64,000 nucleotides of DNA from positions 630,829,240 to 630,893,239 of the forward strand of contig NC_081415.1 in the NCBI RefSeq assembly GCF_030272615.1. Reading direction: 5' to 3'. Below the pieces are notes generated by a model that made no database searches, was not told the origin of the DNA, and was given only the letters and a program-made list of their open reading frames with translations. Positions 11,301 to 22,499 of the stretch are shown piece after piece. The stretch comes from Cryptomeria japonica. Its lineage: Eukaryota; Streptophyta; Pinopsida; Cupressales; Cupressaceae. The stretch's first letter is position 1. Each line of letters opens with the position of its first letter. The position numbers and the translations under genes were made by a program.

Positions 11301-11623
11301 TTTTCATGCACTTAGCTAAATTTTGCCTTCGCAACCTTCCTTTCAGTCAAGCGTAATTAAATCTCTTGAATGTCAAGGAAAACTCGCATAATTGGTGAAA
11401 TTTCATCCAAGAGATGCATCTATTGAACTTTCTTTGTCTGTCATGCTCAAGCTGATACTCAATTTGACACCTTCTAGTCAAATTGTTGCCACCATATATG
11501 ACAACATTGACCCCACTCACTCAAATTTCCCAGAGATACCATGCTAAAGGATTCTAGGACTTGAAGTAAAGAGGGGGTCCTCATTTTGATGGGGTGATAT
11601 TGTGAAATGGTCACAACAGGTTG

Positions 11624-12770
11624 TAATATACTTCACCAATTTTTTTCTAAAACGTTCTCAATGTTTGACAAAATTACTTAGGTACCAAATAAACCCTGTC
11701 CTTGTAAAAAATGATGTCATCCAGAACCTTGTATTTGTTGTCTTGAATCTTCCCATCCATTATCTCACTAGCAAGGGTATTTTTGGAATACTCAACTGAG
11801 AGGTGAGCCTTCCAATTAGCTAATATCTCAGATATAGAGAATAAAGTGGGTCTCCTAGACAAAGCATCTGCTACCACATTTCTCTTCCCCTTTACATACA
11901 CAATATCAAAGTCATAAGCTTGTATTTCGTTTACACGCTTTTATTGACATTCATTCAAGTCCTTGTGCTCAAGGAATTATTTCAAGTTGTTGTGATCAGT
12001 TCTCAATACAAACTTCCCTCCAACCAGATACTATCTAAACTTAACCAAGGCATACATGATTGTGAGCATCTCCTTGTCATAAGTGGAATAGTGCCTTTTT
12101 GCATCTTTGAGTTTTTTGGCTTTCAAAAGCTATAGGGTGCTTATTTTGCATAAGCACAACTCCAATCCCATCTCCTGATGCATCACATTCTAAAACAAAG
12201 GGTTGAGAAAAATCAGGAAGTGTTAATATTGGGCAAGTGCTCACAATCTTCTTAAGTCAATCAAATACTTGCTAAGTTGCATTCATCCAAGAGAATGATC
12301 CCTTCTTAGTCAAATCTGTCAAGGGTGCTGTCAACTGTGAAAACCGCTTAACAAACCTCATGTAGTAATTGCATAGTTCAAGTAATCCTCTAAGATGTGT
12401 CAATGTCTTTAGTGGCAGCCAATCAAGGATTTGCCTGAATCTTCTCTTGTTCAACCTGAACTCCATTAGCACCAATCACATTTCCCAAGTATAAAACTTC
12501 AATGATTCTGAATACACACTTAGAGGCCTTAGCAAATAATGATTGTGCTTCCATAATACCCAATGCCTCATCAATGTGCCAAAGGTGATCCTCCCATGTC
12601 TTGCTGTAAACAAATACTAATGTTCACAACTGCTTGTTATATACATAGTTCATATACAACTGAAATGTAGTAGGTGCATTGGTCAATGCGAAAGGCATGA
12701 CCAGAAATTCAGAATGTCTATAATGACATTTGAAAGCAGTCTTATTTATATCCTTGTCTCTCAATTTGAT
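11624..12770 (-). pseudogene. Ty3/gypsy pol fragment (RT-RNase H), interrupted by unit B
   Basis: Minus strand, frames broken. From 12770 down: reverse transcriptase palm (KTAFKCHYRHSEFLVMPFA, then LTNAP), the connection (LDWLPLKTLTHLRGLLELCN, YYMRFVKRFS), the RNase H region (FVLECDASGDGIG; Y-F-L-E-H-K-D-L-N-E), and the end of RNase H (YVKGKRNVVADALSRRP). It then runs into the start of the spacer before integrase (DDIIFYKDRVYLVPK). These are textbook chromovirus-type gypsy signatures. It is cut at 11623 by insertion of unit B and truncated upstream of about 12770. Dead. Confidence 0.85.
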
Positions 12771-12973
12771 TCATTATGTATATTAAATTTTTATAGGTAC
12801 AAAATTAGCAGGTACTTGATCAAGTATGTATATGTTGATTCATTATGAAAAAGTCACTAGTGAATTTCAAACAATTTTTGGTTCTCAAAATCTAGTTTGC
12901 AGAACTTCAAAAAGCAAGGGATGTAATCTGGAAAATGATGAAAACAGGAAATATGGGGACTGTCGAACAGCAC

Positions 12974-13013
12974 CTTTGGAATGGAATAGAAGGCTGACTT
13001 GATCTGCTTTACT
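12974..13013 (-). pseudogene. NTF2-like protein gene, exon fragment 2
   Basis: A 40-bp putative exon: acceptor TTTCGCAG just upstream (minus strand), coding (G)VKQIKSAFYSIPK, donor GTGCTG. The first base completes the glycine codon left open by the exon at 13154-13237, so the two exons join in frame. The combined text (ATFEDP..ANGVKQIKSAFYSIPK) matches from memory a plant family of NTF2/SnoaL-like proteins. Downstream exons are not found, because the degenerate gypsy fragment begins about 200 bp away. Whether the gene is alive with long introns or a relic is unknown. Confidence 0.5.
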
Positions 13014-13153
13014 CTGCGAAACCAAAACATACCCAGGACAATGAGTGTATGAAACACAACCATTTCAATGCAAAAGAATGATGCCTTATCTCAAACTGCT
13101 CAAATACAGAGCCCATTTTTTCAACAACTCATTCACAAATAAAAGATATTTAC

Positions 13154-13237
13154 CCATTAGCACTCATAAAGGGGTCTTCAAAGGTTGCATTAGGAGCATA
13201 AATTTCAAAGTCATGTGCTTTTGCTGAGCAACCATAT
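13154..13237 (-). pseudogene. NTF2-like protein gene, exon fragment 1
   Basis: An 84-bp putative exon on the minus strand between acceptor TGAATTGCAG and donor GTAAATATC. It codes YGCSAKAHDFEIYAPNATFE followed by DPFMSANG with no stop. Acidic and aromatic residues of the DFEIYAPNATFEDP type are typical of the strand-turn of NTF2-like folds in plant chloroplast proteins. The intron to the next exon is 140 bp with good borders. Upstream exons were not identified; in conifers they could lie many kb away. Recognition is from memory, not from a search. Confidence 0.5.
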
Positions 13238-16200
13238 CTGCAATTCATGAATATGTGAGTCAAAAAAGAACAACTTAAATTTCTATATTTTAACATTCCT
13301 TTAGATGTCCTGATCAAACAACCTTGGAAAATAATTTTAAATTCTATATCAAGGAGCAATTACTTAGTTTCAAAAAAGTATTCAATCTTTCTATATGATT
13401 ATTTGAAAAATCTTTTTCATCCATCAATAAGAAATAAGTTAAGAACATAAATTTAAAATACAAGATTGGTACGTAGAATGGAATTTCTGAGTCATGATAT
13501 TGGTTGACCAGAGATCTTAAGATTGTGTAAATAATAAGCCTAATGAATCATATCCATAACTGTTACAAGAATTTGTGACTGTCTTATATGATTTAAGGAC
13601 ACTAAACTAGATCCACGCTCATTTGAGAGATACAATGAAAGAGGAAACAGATCTATACATATTTCAGTAGATTAACAGCATAAAGGACACAAAATATACC
13701 CAAGAAAGAAACCCTTCCAGGAAAATCCCAATAACAAAAGCACACTCAATATGCTTTATTAGATAATGTAGTTGGGGTTCTATTGAGGCCCTGCACATGC
13801 ACAATATTTTGCATTTTATTCAACATAAATACATCACACTATCATGACATTACATACGTTGTAGGAAACAAAGAGAGAATGATAGTACAAAGACCAAAAA
13901 TAACTAAAACACAACACAAAAAATGCCAAGACCAACATGGCATACACCCATTAGAACATCCAAAATCCAAAAAGCAACTCTAAGCATCTAGCTTGCAACA
14001 CCTGAGGACTAAATTGCGGGATATTGAAGGAATATTGCTATAAGGGGTTAGGTTTTCATCTAACCTCTTCATACTTGGCAGGGTTTGCATCCTAGAAGTG
14101 CAACCAAAATGATGAAATTCATCCAAACACTCTGGCATACCCCAAAAGAGCCTAGAGAACTCCTATTTATACCTATTTGGAATCAACCAAAGATAGGCTG
14201 ACCATATGTGATGATGAATCCTCTTTGGGGCTAACCAGCATATTACATTTGGAAATCTTTAATTTAATTTTATATTTATTATTATTATTTAATACAAATA
14301 TTAACTTGGTGTTTAAAAACACCTCTATTACTAAGTGTGCTGCGAACTGACCCATTTTAGGTGGGGAATGACATAACTGGCCAATGTTAGATATAAAAAC
14401 CGAATAGATCTAGCCCAAAATACTACCATCACCGAGCAACATCCAAATACAAGCATCCTTTCATGTTCATCATTATGAAGTCTCATTAATTTGTGATTCC
14501 AACCAACTTCAACTTTTGTATAATCAACAATTAAGAGTATGATAATGTGCTCTAAGTTCAGCTCAATATCCCCACAAGTTCTTTCAATGAGAACTTCATT
14601 TGTCTCAGAAATTTCTTTGATTGAAACTCAACCAAGTCAATGGCTAATAAGATAGCCTAGCAAAGCCTCTATCTGTCATTAGGTTGCATGTTAGTTCAGT
14701 TGACTTAATTTATTATTTGCCCATGAATTATCCCAACCAAGCCTTGCATCTTTGAATGTTCTGAAAGCTATGTTTCCTAAACAGGCGTGGATTTTGGTGG
14801 TTTGCTGATTATTTTCCCTGGGTTCGGCCTTCCAATATATATAAAATATTTAAAATATATAGAAATACATATTATGTGCACAAAATGCACAAAATTAAAT
14901 ACAAAACATAGCTGATAATGGTAATTAAATGTCAATTGTTGACATTAAAGATAAATCAAAATGTTTACTGAATTTGCACATCTAAAATCAATAGTAATCA
15001 TCATATGGCTCTTCATCAAAGCATCAATGTCATCAGCTAATTCATAGGAAGGACAAGCAGCATTGGTGCCACTCCCACTCACTAGACCATGAAAATGATG
15101 CTGTGTAGCAACCTCATGCCCCTCACCATTTATGGAGACTAAGGAAAGTTGTTAGTTGGGGTTAGAGAATTTTGCTTTTGCTTGTTTTCATCAAAATTAA
15201 ATTTTTTTGGGGTCCCAAGCAGATTCTCCCTAGGTTCACCTATGGTCTTGCCCCAAGCCAAATCAAGGAGCTTGAGGCAAGATCAAGAGAGAATGCAAGT
15301 TATACCCAGCCCATGATCAAAACTCAATGAAAATTGATTCGGGTTCAGCCATGGCTCTTATAAAACCTAAAACATAGGCTGAAAGTAAACAGCCAATACA
15401 TTGTTCTTTGTTTGAGGCCTTCTCCCCACCTAAACAACCACAATAATCAATTGTTAGTTCTTCCCTTTCATTGCTCCATATGTTACCTCAATTGACCCTA
15501 AACTTAGCTAGTGGCTTGTGAGTAACTTCAAGTAGGTCTAACATTAGTTGATGGAGCAATTAGCTCAACTAACCCTCGATTCAGCACTCACAATTTTCCT
15601 CAGCGAAAACCTTAGATCAGTCAATGGGCTTATGAATTATCCCTAGTAATATTCTATTTAATCAATCAAGCATTAGTTACCTCAGTAAACCCTTGGCCAA
15701 TGTTGCAACTAGATGCATCATTCAAGACACCAACTTGAACAGAAAAATGGTCCTCACTTGAAAGAGATGTACTTCCCCAAGGCTCAATTCGATCAATGGG
15801 CCATGAGTTACATCAAATGGTCCTCAATTCAGCTAATAAACTATGTCATACCTAGTATTACAAGACTTGCTCAAGTCCTAAGGTGAGTGGAGAAAAACAG
15901 GTCTCGAGAACTCATGATTGAGTACCCAACAAGTCTCAACAAGTAGCCTTGGCCAGGTCTGGTTAAATGTAAAAGCATGAAAGTCAAACATTTTTTGAAG
16001 GTTTTGGATGCCTTTTGGAGGATGGTTAAAAATGATAAAATCATGAAAAATGGCATGTGCCATGATCGTTTGTGTGATCTCAAAGCATTTAATATGGGCT
16101 TGGTGGTAGGGGCTTTGTCCCTCAGCCCCACCCTTTATCATGACTAGGATGCTACTAATTTAAAAAACAAAAAAATGAATTTTTTTTTGGGTGTTCTGAT

Positions 16201-16490
16201 TAAGGTAAACTCTTTTGACAGGAGTTATGAATCCGAATACACGAGAAGGGTACGGACCTAATTACAAATCAGCCGAAAGGGTGAACAAAACTTGTCTCAA
16301 AAGAAGAGAGATAGAACCAACAGCAGGGATCAGCAGACAAAATTCCCTAGCAAACCTAGCATCTAAAAATCAGCGCAAGAACAACCAACACATTCAAGGA
16401 GGTTTCAAGTTGAACCTAACCAAGAAGCTTTGAATAGGAGTTTGACCCAAATGGTTCATTTTAAGTTTCTTTGAAGAGCCAAACTCAGCC
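13238..16490. other. Gene-poor stretch with weak LTR-like signals
   Basis: No supported gene. On the minus strand, GGTATAAATAGG at about 14163-14174 followed 350 bp later by AATAAAATGC (about 13800) has the look of an LTR promoter and poly(A) region, unproved. From about 14600 to 15850 phrases such as TCAATGGG..CATGAATTA..CCTCAA recur irregularly, suggesting an old degenerate tandem repeat. Short open frames here show no family features. Confidence 0.3.
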
Positions 16491-17424
16491 AAAGGCTCAA
16501 TACAATCCACAATAGCAAGGTCCAAGCCCATAGCTAAATTCGGAGCATCAATCGAAGGACACCCAGCATCATGTTTGTCCATTAGGGAAGATTCCTTCTA
16601 TTTTCAAGTAGGGCTCACACCTAGAATCCCAAATCATTTCTTCCAACATTAGGCAATGAGTTCCCTAAACAAGGAACTTTTGGGGCTGAGTATGGATCTT
16701 ATCTTTGAAATTATGACACGAGTGGGAAAAATACCAATTCTATAGAGGATAATTTTCTCCCAAACACCCAACTTGGAGTAAATCTTAATAAAATTAGAAA
16801 GAACCTTTCCAATCTCAACACAAATACAATATATGGCATAAACCAATTGTTTCATGTCTTTAGTGACCTTGTCAATTGCTAAAAAGGAACCAAGAGCATA
16901 AGCAATACCTCTAAAGATCTATTCATCCCAATATTCCAAAGGGTGCATTGGAAGCCACCCAAATAGGGACCCAGTTGAAATTTTCCTTGGACACAACAAA
17001 TCCAGTAGCAAATCTTCTCAAAAGGACATATTTGCCAAAAAACTAAGATCCACCAAGCAAAACACATTTTCTCTCCTCAAGGGACTAGAAGGAGAACATG
17101 AAGAACGCATCCGACATTGCATCCATCCAGATCTTACTAGCACCCCCATTTTTTCGAGGCCCAACAATAGACATCATCAATATTTAGGTGAGCACAAGAG
17201 AACCTCCCAATGAGAGCATTATCCAAGGAATAAATAGCTCTATAGACCAATGTGTCATGAATCCTTAAGCAAGAACCAAAAGCAAGCACAACATCACTAG
17301 GCATAGGATCCACAAATGGCTTGGAAAAACCAACATTCTTAGGTTCAAAAGAAACCTTAGACAATAGATTAGACTATCATGGCAACACCAACATGTAGCA
17401 ATTGCAAGATAGGAGATGAAAAAG
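16491..17424 (-). pseudogene. L1-type LINE ORF1 remnant (DUF4283-like), interrupted by unit C
   Basis: Minus strand, many frameshifts and stops. Recognisable in order: NALIGRFSCAHLNIDDVYCW (about 17240-17160), the start of a DUF4283-type domain; WVPIWVASNAPFGILG (about 16970), equivalent to the 'VPVWVRLPGLPLEFW' block; MKQLVYA..CICVEIGKVL (about 16855), equivalent to the 'ARICVEIDL' block before the zinc knuckle. These are typical of ORF1 of plant L1 elements. The upstream half lies beyond unit C at 20925-21342. No ORF2 is recognisable next to it. Confidence 0.65.
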
Positions 17425-18293
17425 GGGACTATTGATGTGTTTTTTATGCACATGCGAACACAGAATAAAATACCAAGGTATCTTATCCTCTCTTGAACAA
17501 AGTTATTCGAATGCTGAAGATTTGCCTAAGGATCAATCGAAGTAACTCCAAGGTTCTTATATGTAGGGTCTCTACGTGTGGATAAGCTCTGTTGGTGTGA
17601 TGTGATTTTGCTAGAATCACAAGGGGACTTACGTTTGATTGCCTGAGCGTTGAATCTGCTAGAACTTGAGTCCTATCTACTAGCTGGGAGATAAAAAAAA
17701 GAGCAAAAGATTGAGGGTTCAGGAAGTCTACTCTAAGACCTAGAATGCAAGAAGATAGATGAATGACTAGGTGGAGTCCTACTGGGTTGGACCTCACCAT
17801 CAAGTTGAACAATTCGACACCAACTCAGTGCAATCTTCTAAGGGATGTTTCGAATATGCTCAAATTGTTACACCATCAAACACTGATCACCATTCAAGTT
17901 AATGCATGGACAATAGATGCATAACAATTCGAGATTAAGCTCATTCAATTCCAGTTGACCACGCAAGGCGCCCTTACAATCAGCAAGAGGCTAGTGGTTG
18001 GACTAGGCGGATTCCACGCGAGTGCATTCAGTAACTTCCTTCATTCAATCTAATTATATATCATCTAAAATGAAGATTCGACAAGAAACCATGCATATTG
18101 CAAAGAAACAACACACTTCACCATAACTTCAATGAAAATGGAGTTCATTTACAATCAAGGCAACAATTTCTTGCCTTCTCTTCCTAATCTACTCTAATTG
18201 CTATTTACTCTCTATTGACTATTCCTTATTGACTATTAGTTGCTCTAACCACTATTAACTAACTATTAACCTTTACAAATGAAGAGCCAGAGC

Positions 18294-18301
18294 TTTATAT
18301 A
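18294..18301 (-). promoter_or_regulatory. 3' TATA box of unit C
   Basis: TATATAAA on the minus strand, 65 bp from the telobox palindrome and 871 bp from the 3' end. Confidence 0.6.
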
Positions 18302-18365
18302 GAGAGCTCTTTACATTTCAATGGCTTAGATTGATTTATAGTCAATGGCTAGGATTACAAGATGA

Positions 18366-18383
18366 AAACCCTAATTAGGGTTT
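18366..18383 (-). promoter_or_regulatory. Telobox palindrome of unit C
   Basis: Perfect 18-bp AAACCCTAATTAGGGTTT, identical to the one in unit A. Confidence 0.65.
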
Positions 18384-19006
18384 GTTATAATAAACTCCTT
18401 TAGCCAATGAGAAAATTACATTCAATGCATGAGAGCCAATAGGAAACAGGGGTAGGTACACCAGAGTTTGTGTCTTCGTGCATAAGTGTGGTTCACTGAA
18501 TCTGGACACTCTGATGTGGAGTCTTCTGATTGGAGGAATAGTGACTGGGATGCCACCTTGTCTAGTACTTGCTCTGTGATGACCTTGGTCGATCCTCCTT
18601 CGTCTTTGATGTACTTGATGAATGGTGTACCTTTCCTTGGCTCTCATATGCTCGATGAAGCCTCTTCACGATCAAGTCACTCCTCCTCTGGTAGCTCTCG
18701 TCGCCTTGAAGTATTTATAAGATCTTTCTTTTCTGCCATCCTGTGATTTCTCCATGTGGTAGAATGAGGTCTTTGAGGATGGTTAACTCCATTGCTTGCA
18801 ACTCCTTGAACACTTTAAGTCCTTCAACCTGGAAGCACTTTGAGTCCTCTCTCACGCATTTGAAGTGTCCTTGATGATGATGAAACTTGAAGGGGTCGCC
18901 CTTGTCCTGGCCTGATCTCCCTCAAACTTGATTTTATTGATCTGCAAAACAAACAAAAGATGATTAAGAATACATGATATATTCATTCTAACATAGCATT
19001 TCTTAA

Positions 19007-20525
19007 TTTGCTCTGGACCCTCTGGAAGGACAGGCCCTATAATGAGATTCGCTCTGGACCCTCTCCAAGGACAGGCCCTATAACGAAATTTGCCTGGACC
19101 CTCTCCAAGGACAAGCCTAAAATGAAATTTGCTCTGGACCCTCTCCAAGGACAGGCACTATAATGAAATTCGCTCTGGACCCTCTGGAAGGGTCAGGAGA
19201 GAAATTTGACAAAGTTGCTCAATTTTCCTTACATAGACTTCATTTTCAACCTTACCTTACCAAGATCAAATCATTCGCCTCCAAAAAATGCTCAAGAATA
19301 AGTTTCACTCAAGGGCCTAGGCAAAACACTAGACCTCCTAGGAATTTCACTCTGGACCCCTTTGGAAGGGTTAGGAGCTTAGATAAAATTCGCTCTGGAC
19401 CCTTTGAGAGGGTCAGTAGCGAAATTTGGACCCTTTGAGAGGGTCAGTAGCGAAATTTGTGATTTAGTCTCAATTCTATCATTTCCTTTGCTCCAATCCA
19501 CTTCTCAAGGCAAGTATACATCAATCCTCTCTCAACCATGCCTTAGGAACCAAGATTTCAACCCCAAACAAGGAGCAAATAGAGGTTTAGCAAATTTCGC
19601 TCTGGACCCTTTGGAAGGATGAGGAGCGAAATTGGCATTTTTAGGCTCAATTCACATTCAATTTGCCTTGGACTTGTCTTTTCCACCCTTACCTTATCAT
19701 ACTCAAGCCAATTTACTCTCAAAGTGATGTCCACTCAATACTTTTGGTGAGGAAATAAGTCTTTTGGAAGATTTCGCTCTGGACCCTTTGGAAGGGTCAG
19801 GAGCGAAATTTGGTAAATAGGGCTTAGGCATTGATAAAGTTTCCTCTTAGCTTGCTTGTTTAGCTTCAAACCATCTTAGGAAAAGACCTTAAGGGCAATT
19901 TGCTTTAAAATTGGGAGGAAAGTACATGCTTTTGAGAAATTTGCTTCTGTACCTTTGGAAGGGTCAAGAGCGAATTTGTTCCTCTAGGCCCGATTCTTCC
20001 TTCTTTTCACTCATCTTTACCTTAGACTTGACTTTTGAATCCTTTTCTTGCCATGCATGACCACCATTCAATGTTTCTAGTGAGGGATTAGGTCATTTGG
20101 GGAATTTCGCTCTGGACCCTTTGGAAGTGTCAGGAGTGAATTTTGCATTCTTGGCCAAATTCCTAACTCTTTCAAGGTCCAAGGGCATTCTTCTAGGTCC
20201 CAAATCCTTATAAGTCATTAATCTTCCCTTAATCACACCATAGGAACAAAGAGTTCAACCCAAACAAGGAGCAAATAGGTGTTTTAAGAAAATTTGCTCC
20301 TGTCCCTTTGGAAGGGTCAGGAGCGAATTTTGCAATAATGCTCAAATTCTTGACCTTTTCTCCAAATTTCCAAGTCTAAGTTTGTCCAAGGCATCTCCAA
20401 GGGTGAATTCAAGCTAATTTCCTCCCAATCCATGCCTTAAATGAAGTTTTTATCCAAAATCGGAGGGCAAAGAGAGCTAAGGAAGATTTCGCTCCTGTCC
20501 CTTTGAGAGAGTCGGGAGCGAAATT
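19007..20525 (-). repeat. Palindrome array of unit C (about 14 units)
   Basis: Hairpin cores of the form TTTCGCTC(C/T)(T/G)G..CCCTT facing AAGGGTCAGGAGCGAAA. Five copies at 19007-19200 follow a 40-bp step. Later copies at about 19595, 19772, 19940, 20105, 20293 and 20487 follow a 165-194-bp step. Some copies have near-perfect stems (20487: 12 of 14 pairs by eye). Intervening sequence is diverged. Confidence 0.8.
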
Positions 20526-20924
20526 GAGGTTCTCACTCAAATTCCTCATTGTCCATGATCAAAAATTTGCTCAACTTAATGTCCAAGGCATCCTTGACTT
20601 GACTCAATGGCATAGGTCTCAAAAGGCAAGACTCCTAACATGATACAAAGACTCCCTCAAACTCAATCAAGACTCAACCCTAGAAGCAAGACCCAGGCGT
20701 AACTAAGAGGAAACTTTCAACAGAGATGCTGACCTGGACCGCCTACTGAAACATTTCAACTCAAGCAAACCATCCTACCCTAATGAGCTCTCTAGAAATT
20801 CTCCAATGCAAAGATTAATAGCCAAGAACCTAAAAGACTAAGCCAAGAAAACTAACCCTAGAAAGCAAAAAGTAGGGGTCCCCATTTGCAATGGTGCGAT
20901 GTGTGAATACGTCACAACAGGGAC

Positions 20925-21342
20925 CCATCCAAAGCCATCTCCATAGAGGTGAAATCCACACCCTCACATAGAGCATCCTCACATTGCGGTCCAACTACAA
21001 CAAATCCCTTGACACTCACAACCTACAAGGACCTATCCCCAAGCACATTAGGTTTAGCTTGAGGAAATGCAACTAGGAGAGAAAACCCCTTCGTAGGCCC
21101 AACTCAAAACCCTATGAAGACCCCCCTCTAACAATAGACACTTGAACAGAGGGGGTATCCTACAATATGGCCTCCACTAGGATGTCATTAAGAAGCTTGT
21201 CGTCATGTACACCCCAACACTCCTTCCAAACATTGGCATCTTCACAGTTTTCATCATTTTCATCTCCACCATAATAAAGGATTCAAACCTTGCTCTCCCG
21301 CTCCCTCTCCTTGTCTTTCTCTCGCTTGCCATTCTTTTTTGG
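20925..21342 (-). pseudogene. Upstream half of the split L1 ORF1 remnant (tentative)
   Basis: Minus-strand sequence upstream of unit C, separated from 16491-17424 only by the insertion and its GGGAC duplication. It gives long stretches without function-specific motifs (acidic DENDENCEDANVWKECWG). Assignment rests on position rather than on a recognised domain. Confidence 0.3.
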
Positions 21343-21346
21343 GTCA

Positions 21347-22499
21347 TGTTAGATGGAAGAGCAGCATTTTTCTATTTTTAATAATTTTTTCCAATTAAAT
21401 TCCTAGTAATTGTTGAAATAATAGCTAGTTCGGATCAAATATAAGTATTACTTGTACTGGGCTGGACCCAAACGCATTATGTAACTTGTAATTTGGTTTG
21501 GCCCTATAATGGGCGATGTAACTTGTGAATAGGGCTAACCCTATAATGACTAATGTAACTTGTAAATGAGTCCAACCCTATAATGGGCATTGTAACTTGT
21601 AAATGGAAATAGGGCAGACCCTATCACATGTAACTCAGAATTTATATTGGTCCGACCCTATAGTTGTAACTTGTAATTTAACCCTATGTTTTGGCGCCAA
21701 GTTGAAAGGGCCGACCTGAGGTGTCTAGGTGAATTGGACACATATATATTTGACGTCTTTTGCAAGTATCAAACACATATGTTCAACAATCAGCGACTAC
21801 TATCTTGTAATCAGCAAATTGGTTCCTCTACATCAGTGACTTCATTCAAGATTGAAGACTGCATTATCTAGGGCAACAAATGCATGTATAGGGGCAGCGA
21901 ACTTCTCCTTGAGGCTGTTGATTGATCAGCTTCATTGATCAGCAAACCTGGAGCAGCATTCTTGGTTAGCGAATTCTTTCTGCAAGCAGTGATCTTATAC
22001 CTTCAACAAGTGACCTGATCCAAGGACATCGAACTCTCTCTCAGGGATAGTGAAGGTGTCTTTTGATGCAATAAATCATCTTCATGTCTAGCGAATCACC
22101 ATATCAATCTGTCCTCCTGCCAAGCGAAGGATCTGCACTTCTGTGTCTGATCAGCAATCACCTACAGCAGGAATCCTTCAGAAAAGTCTGAGTGTTGTTC
22201 ATCTCACTGTGTGCTCTAATTCAGATTATTATCTGTTGATTATATTGCTTTAAGTGTGTACAAAGTTGTAAGTCTTCTACTGATTTTGACATAATATAAA
22301 CTGAGAATTTGTTGCTGGGTTTTTCACCTCCAAGAGGGAGGTTTTCCCAGGGTACCCTGGTGTTCTGTGTGTTATTTGTGTTGATTTTCTGTCATTGCTA
22401 TCTAAATTCAACAGTCTGATCCTAAAATTAAAGTAATTAAATAAGATTTATAATTCTAGTTTGATAAGTCAAACTCTATCCCAAATAATGCTCCTAACA
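21347..22499 (+). mobile_element. Copia-like LTR (solo or orphan), 1153 bp
   Basis: Begins TGTTAGATGG and ends GCTCCTAACA, giving matched TGTTAG..CTAACA tips. Near the end it has the run TTTTTCACCTCC..GGTTTTCCCAGGGTACCC, typical of R/U5 of plant copia LTRs. TATATATTT occurs near 21743. Flanking pentamers (GGTCA and GGACT) do not match, and no primer binding site follows. It is therefore either an old solo LTR, a recombinant, or one end of a lost element. Confidence 0.5.
21480..21690 (+). repeat. Short tandem repeat inside the copia-like LTR
   Basis: About six copies of a 35-40-bp unit containing TGTAACTTGTAA and ACCCTATAATGGGC. Confidence 0.7.

Larger units (their letters stand above)
6164..11618 (-). 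mobile_element. Retroelement unit B, complete, TSD GGTTG
   Basis: 5455 bp, reading on the minus strand from TGTTGTGACC (11618) to ..CACATCAACA (6164). It is flanked by the perfect 5-bp duplication GGTTG at 6159-6163 and 11619-11623. Order on the minus strand: 5' tip, palindromes (11300-10828), TATA (10645), gene (10023-7324), telobox palindrome (7124-7109), TATA (7043-7036), terminal 870 bp. Same plan as A, in opposite orientation. A 5-bp duplication with TG..CA ends is the signature of LTR-retrotransposon integrase, yet no pol, no primer site and no internal LTR pair is visible. A giant solo LTR is the simplest reading. Confidence 0.8.
17430..20919 (-). mobile_element. Retroelement unit C, complete, TSD GGGAC
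   Basis: 3490 bp on the minus strand, from TGTTGTGACG (20919) to ..CACATCAATA (17430; terminal dinucleotide mutated). Perfect 5-bp duplication GGGAC at 17425-17429 and 20920-20924. Its last 870 bp align with A and B; it has the telobox palindrome, TATA and a long palindrome array. The accessory gene of A and B is absent: only about 600 bp lie between array and telobox. It is thus a gene-less or gene-deleted variant of the family. Inserted in an L1 ORF1 remnant. Confidence 0.8.
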
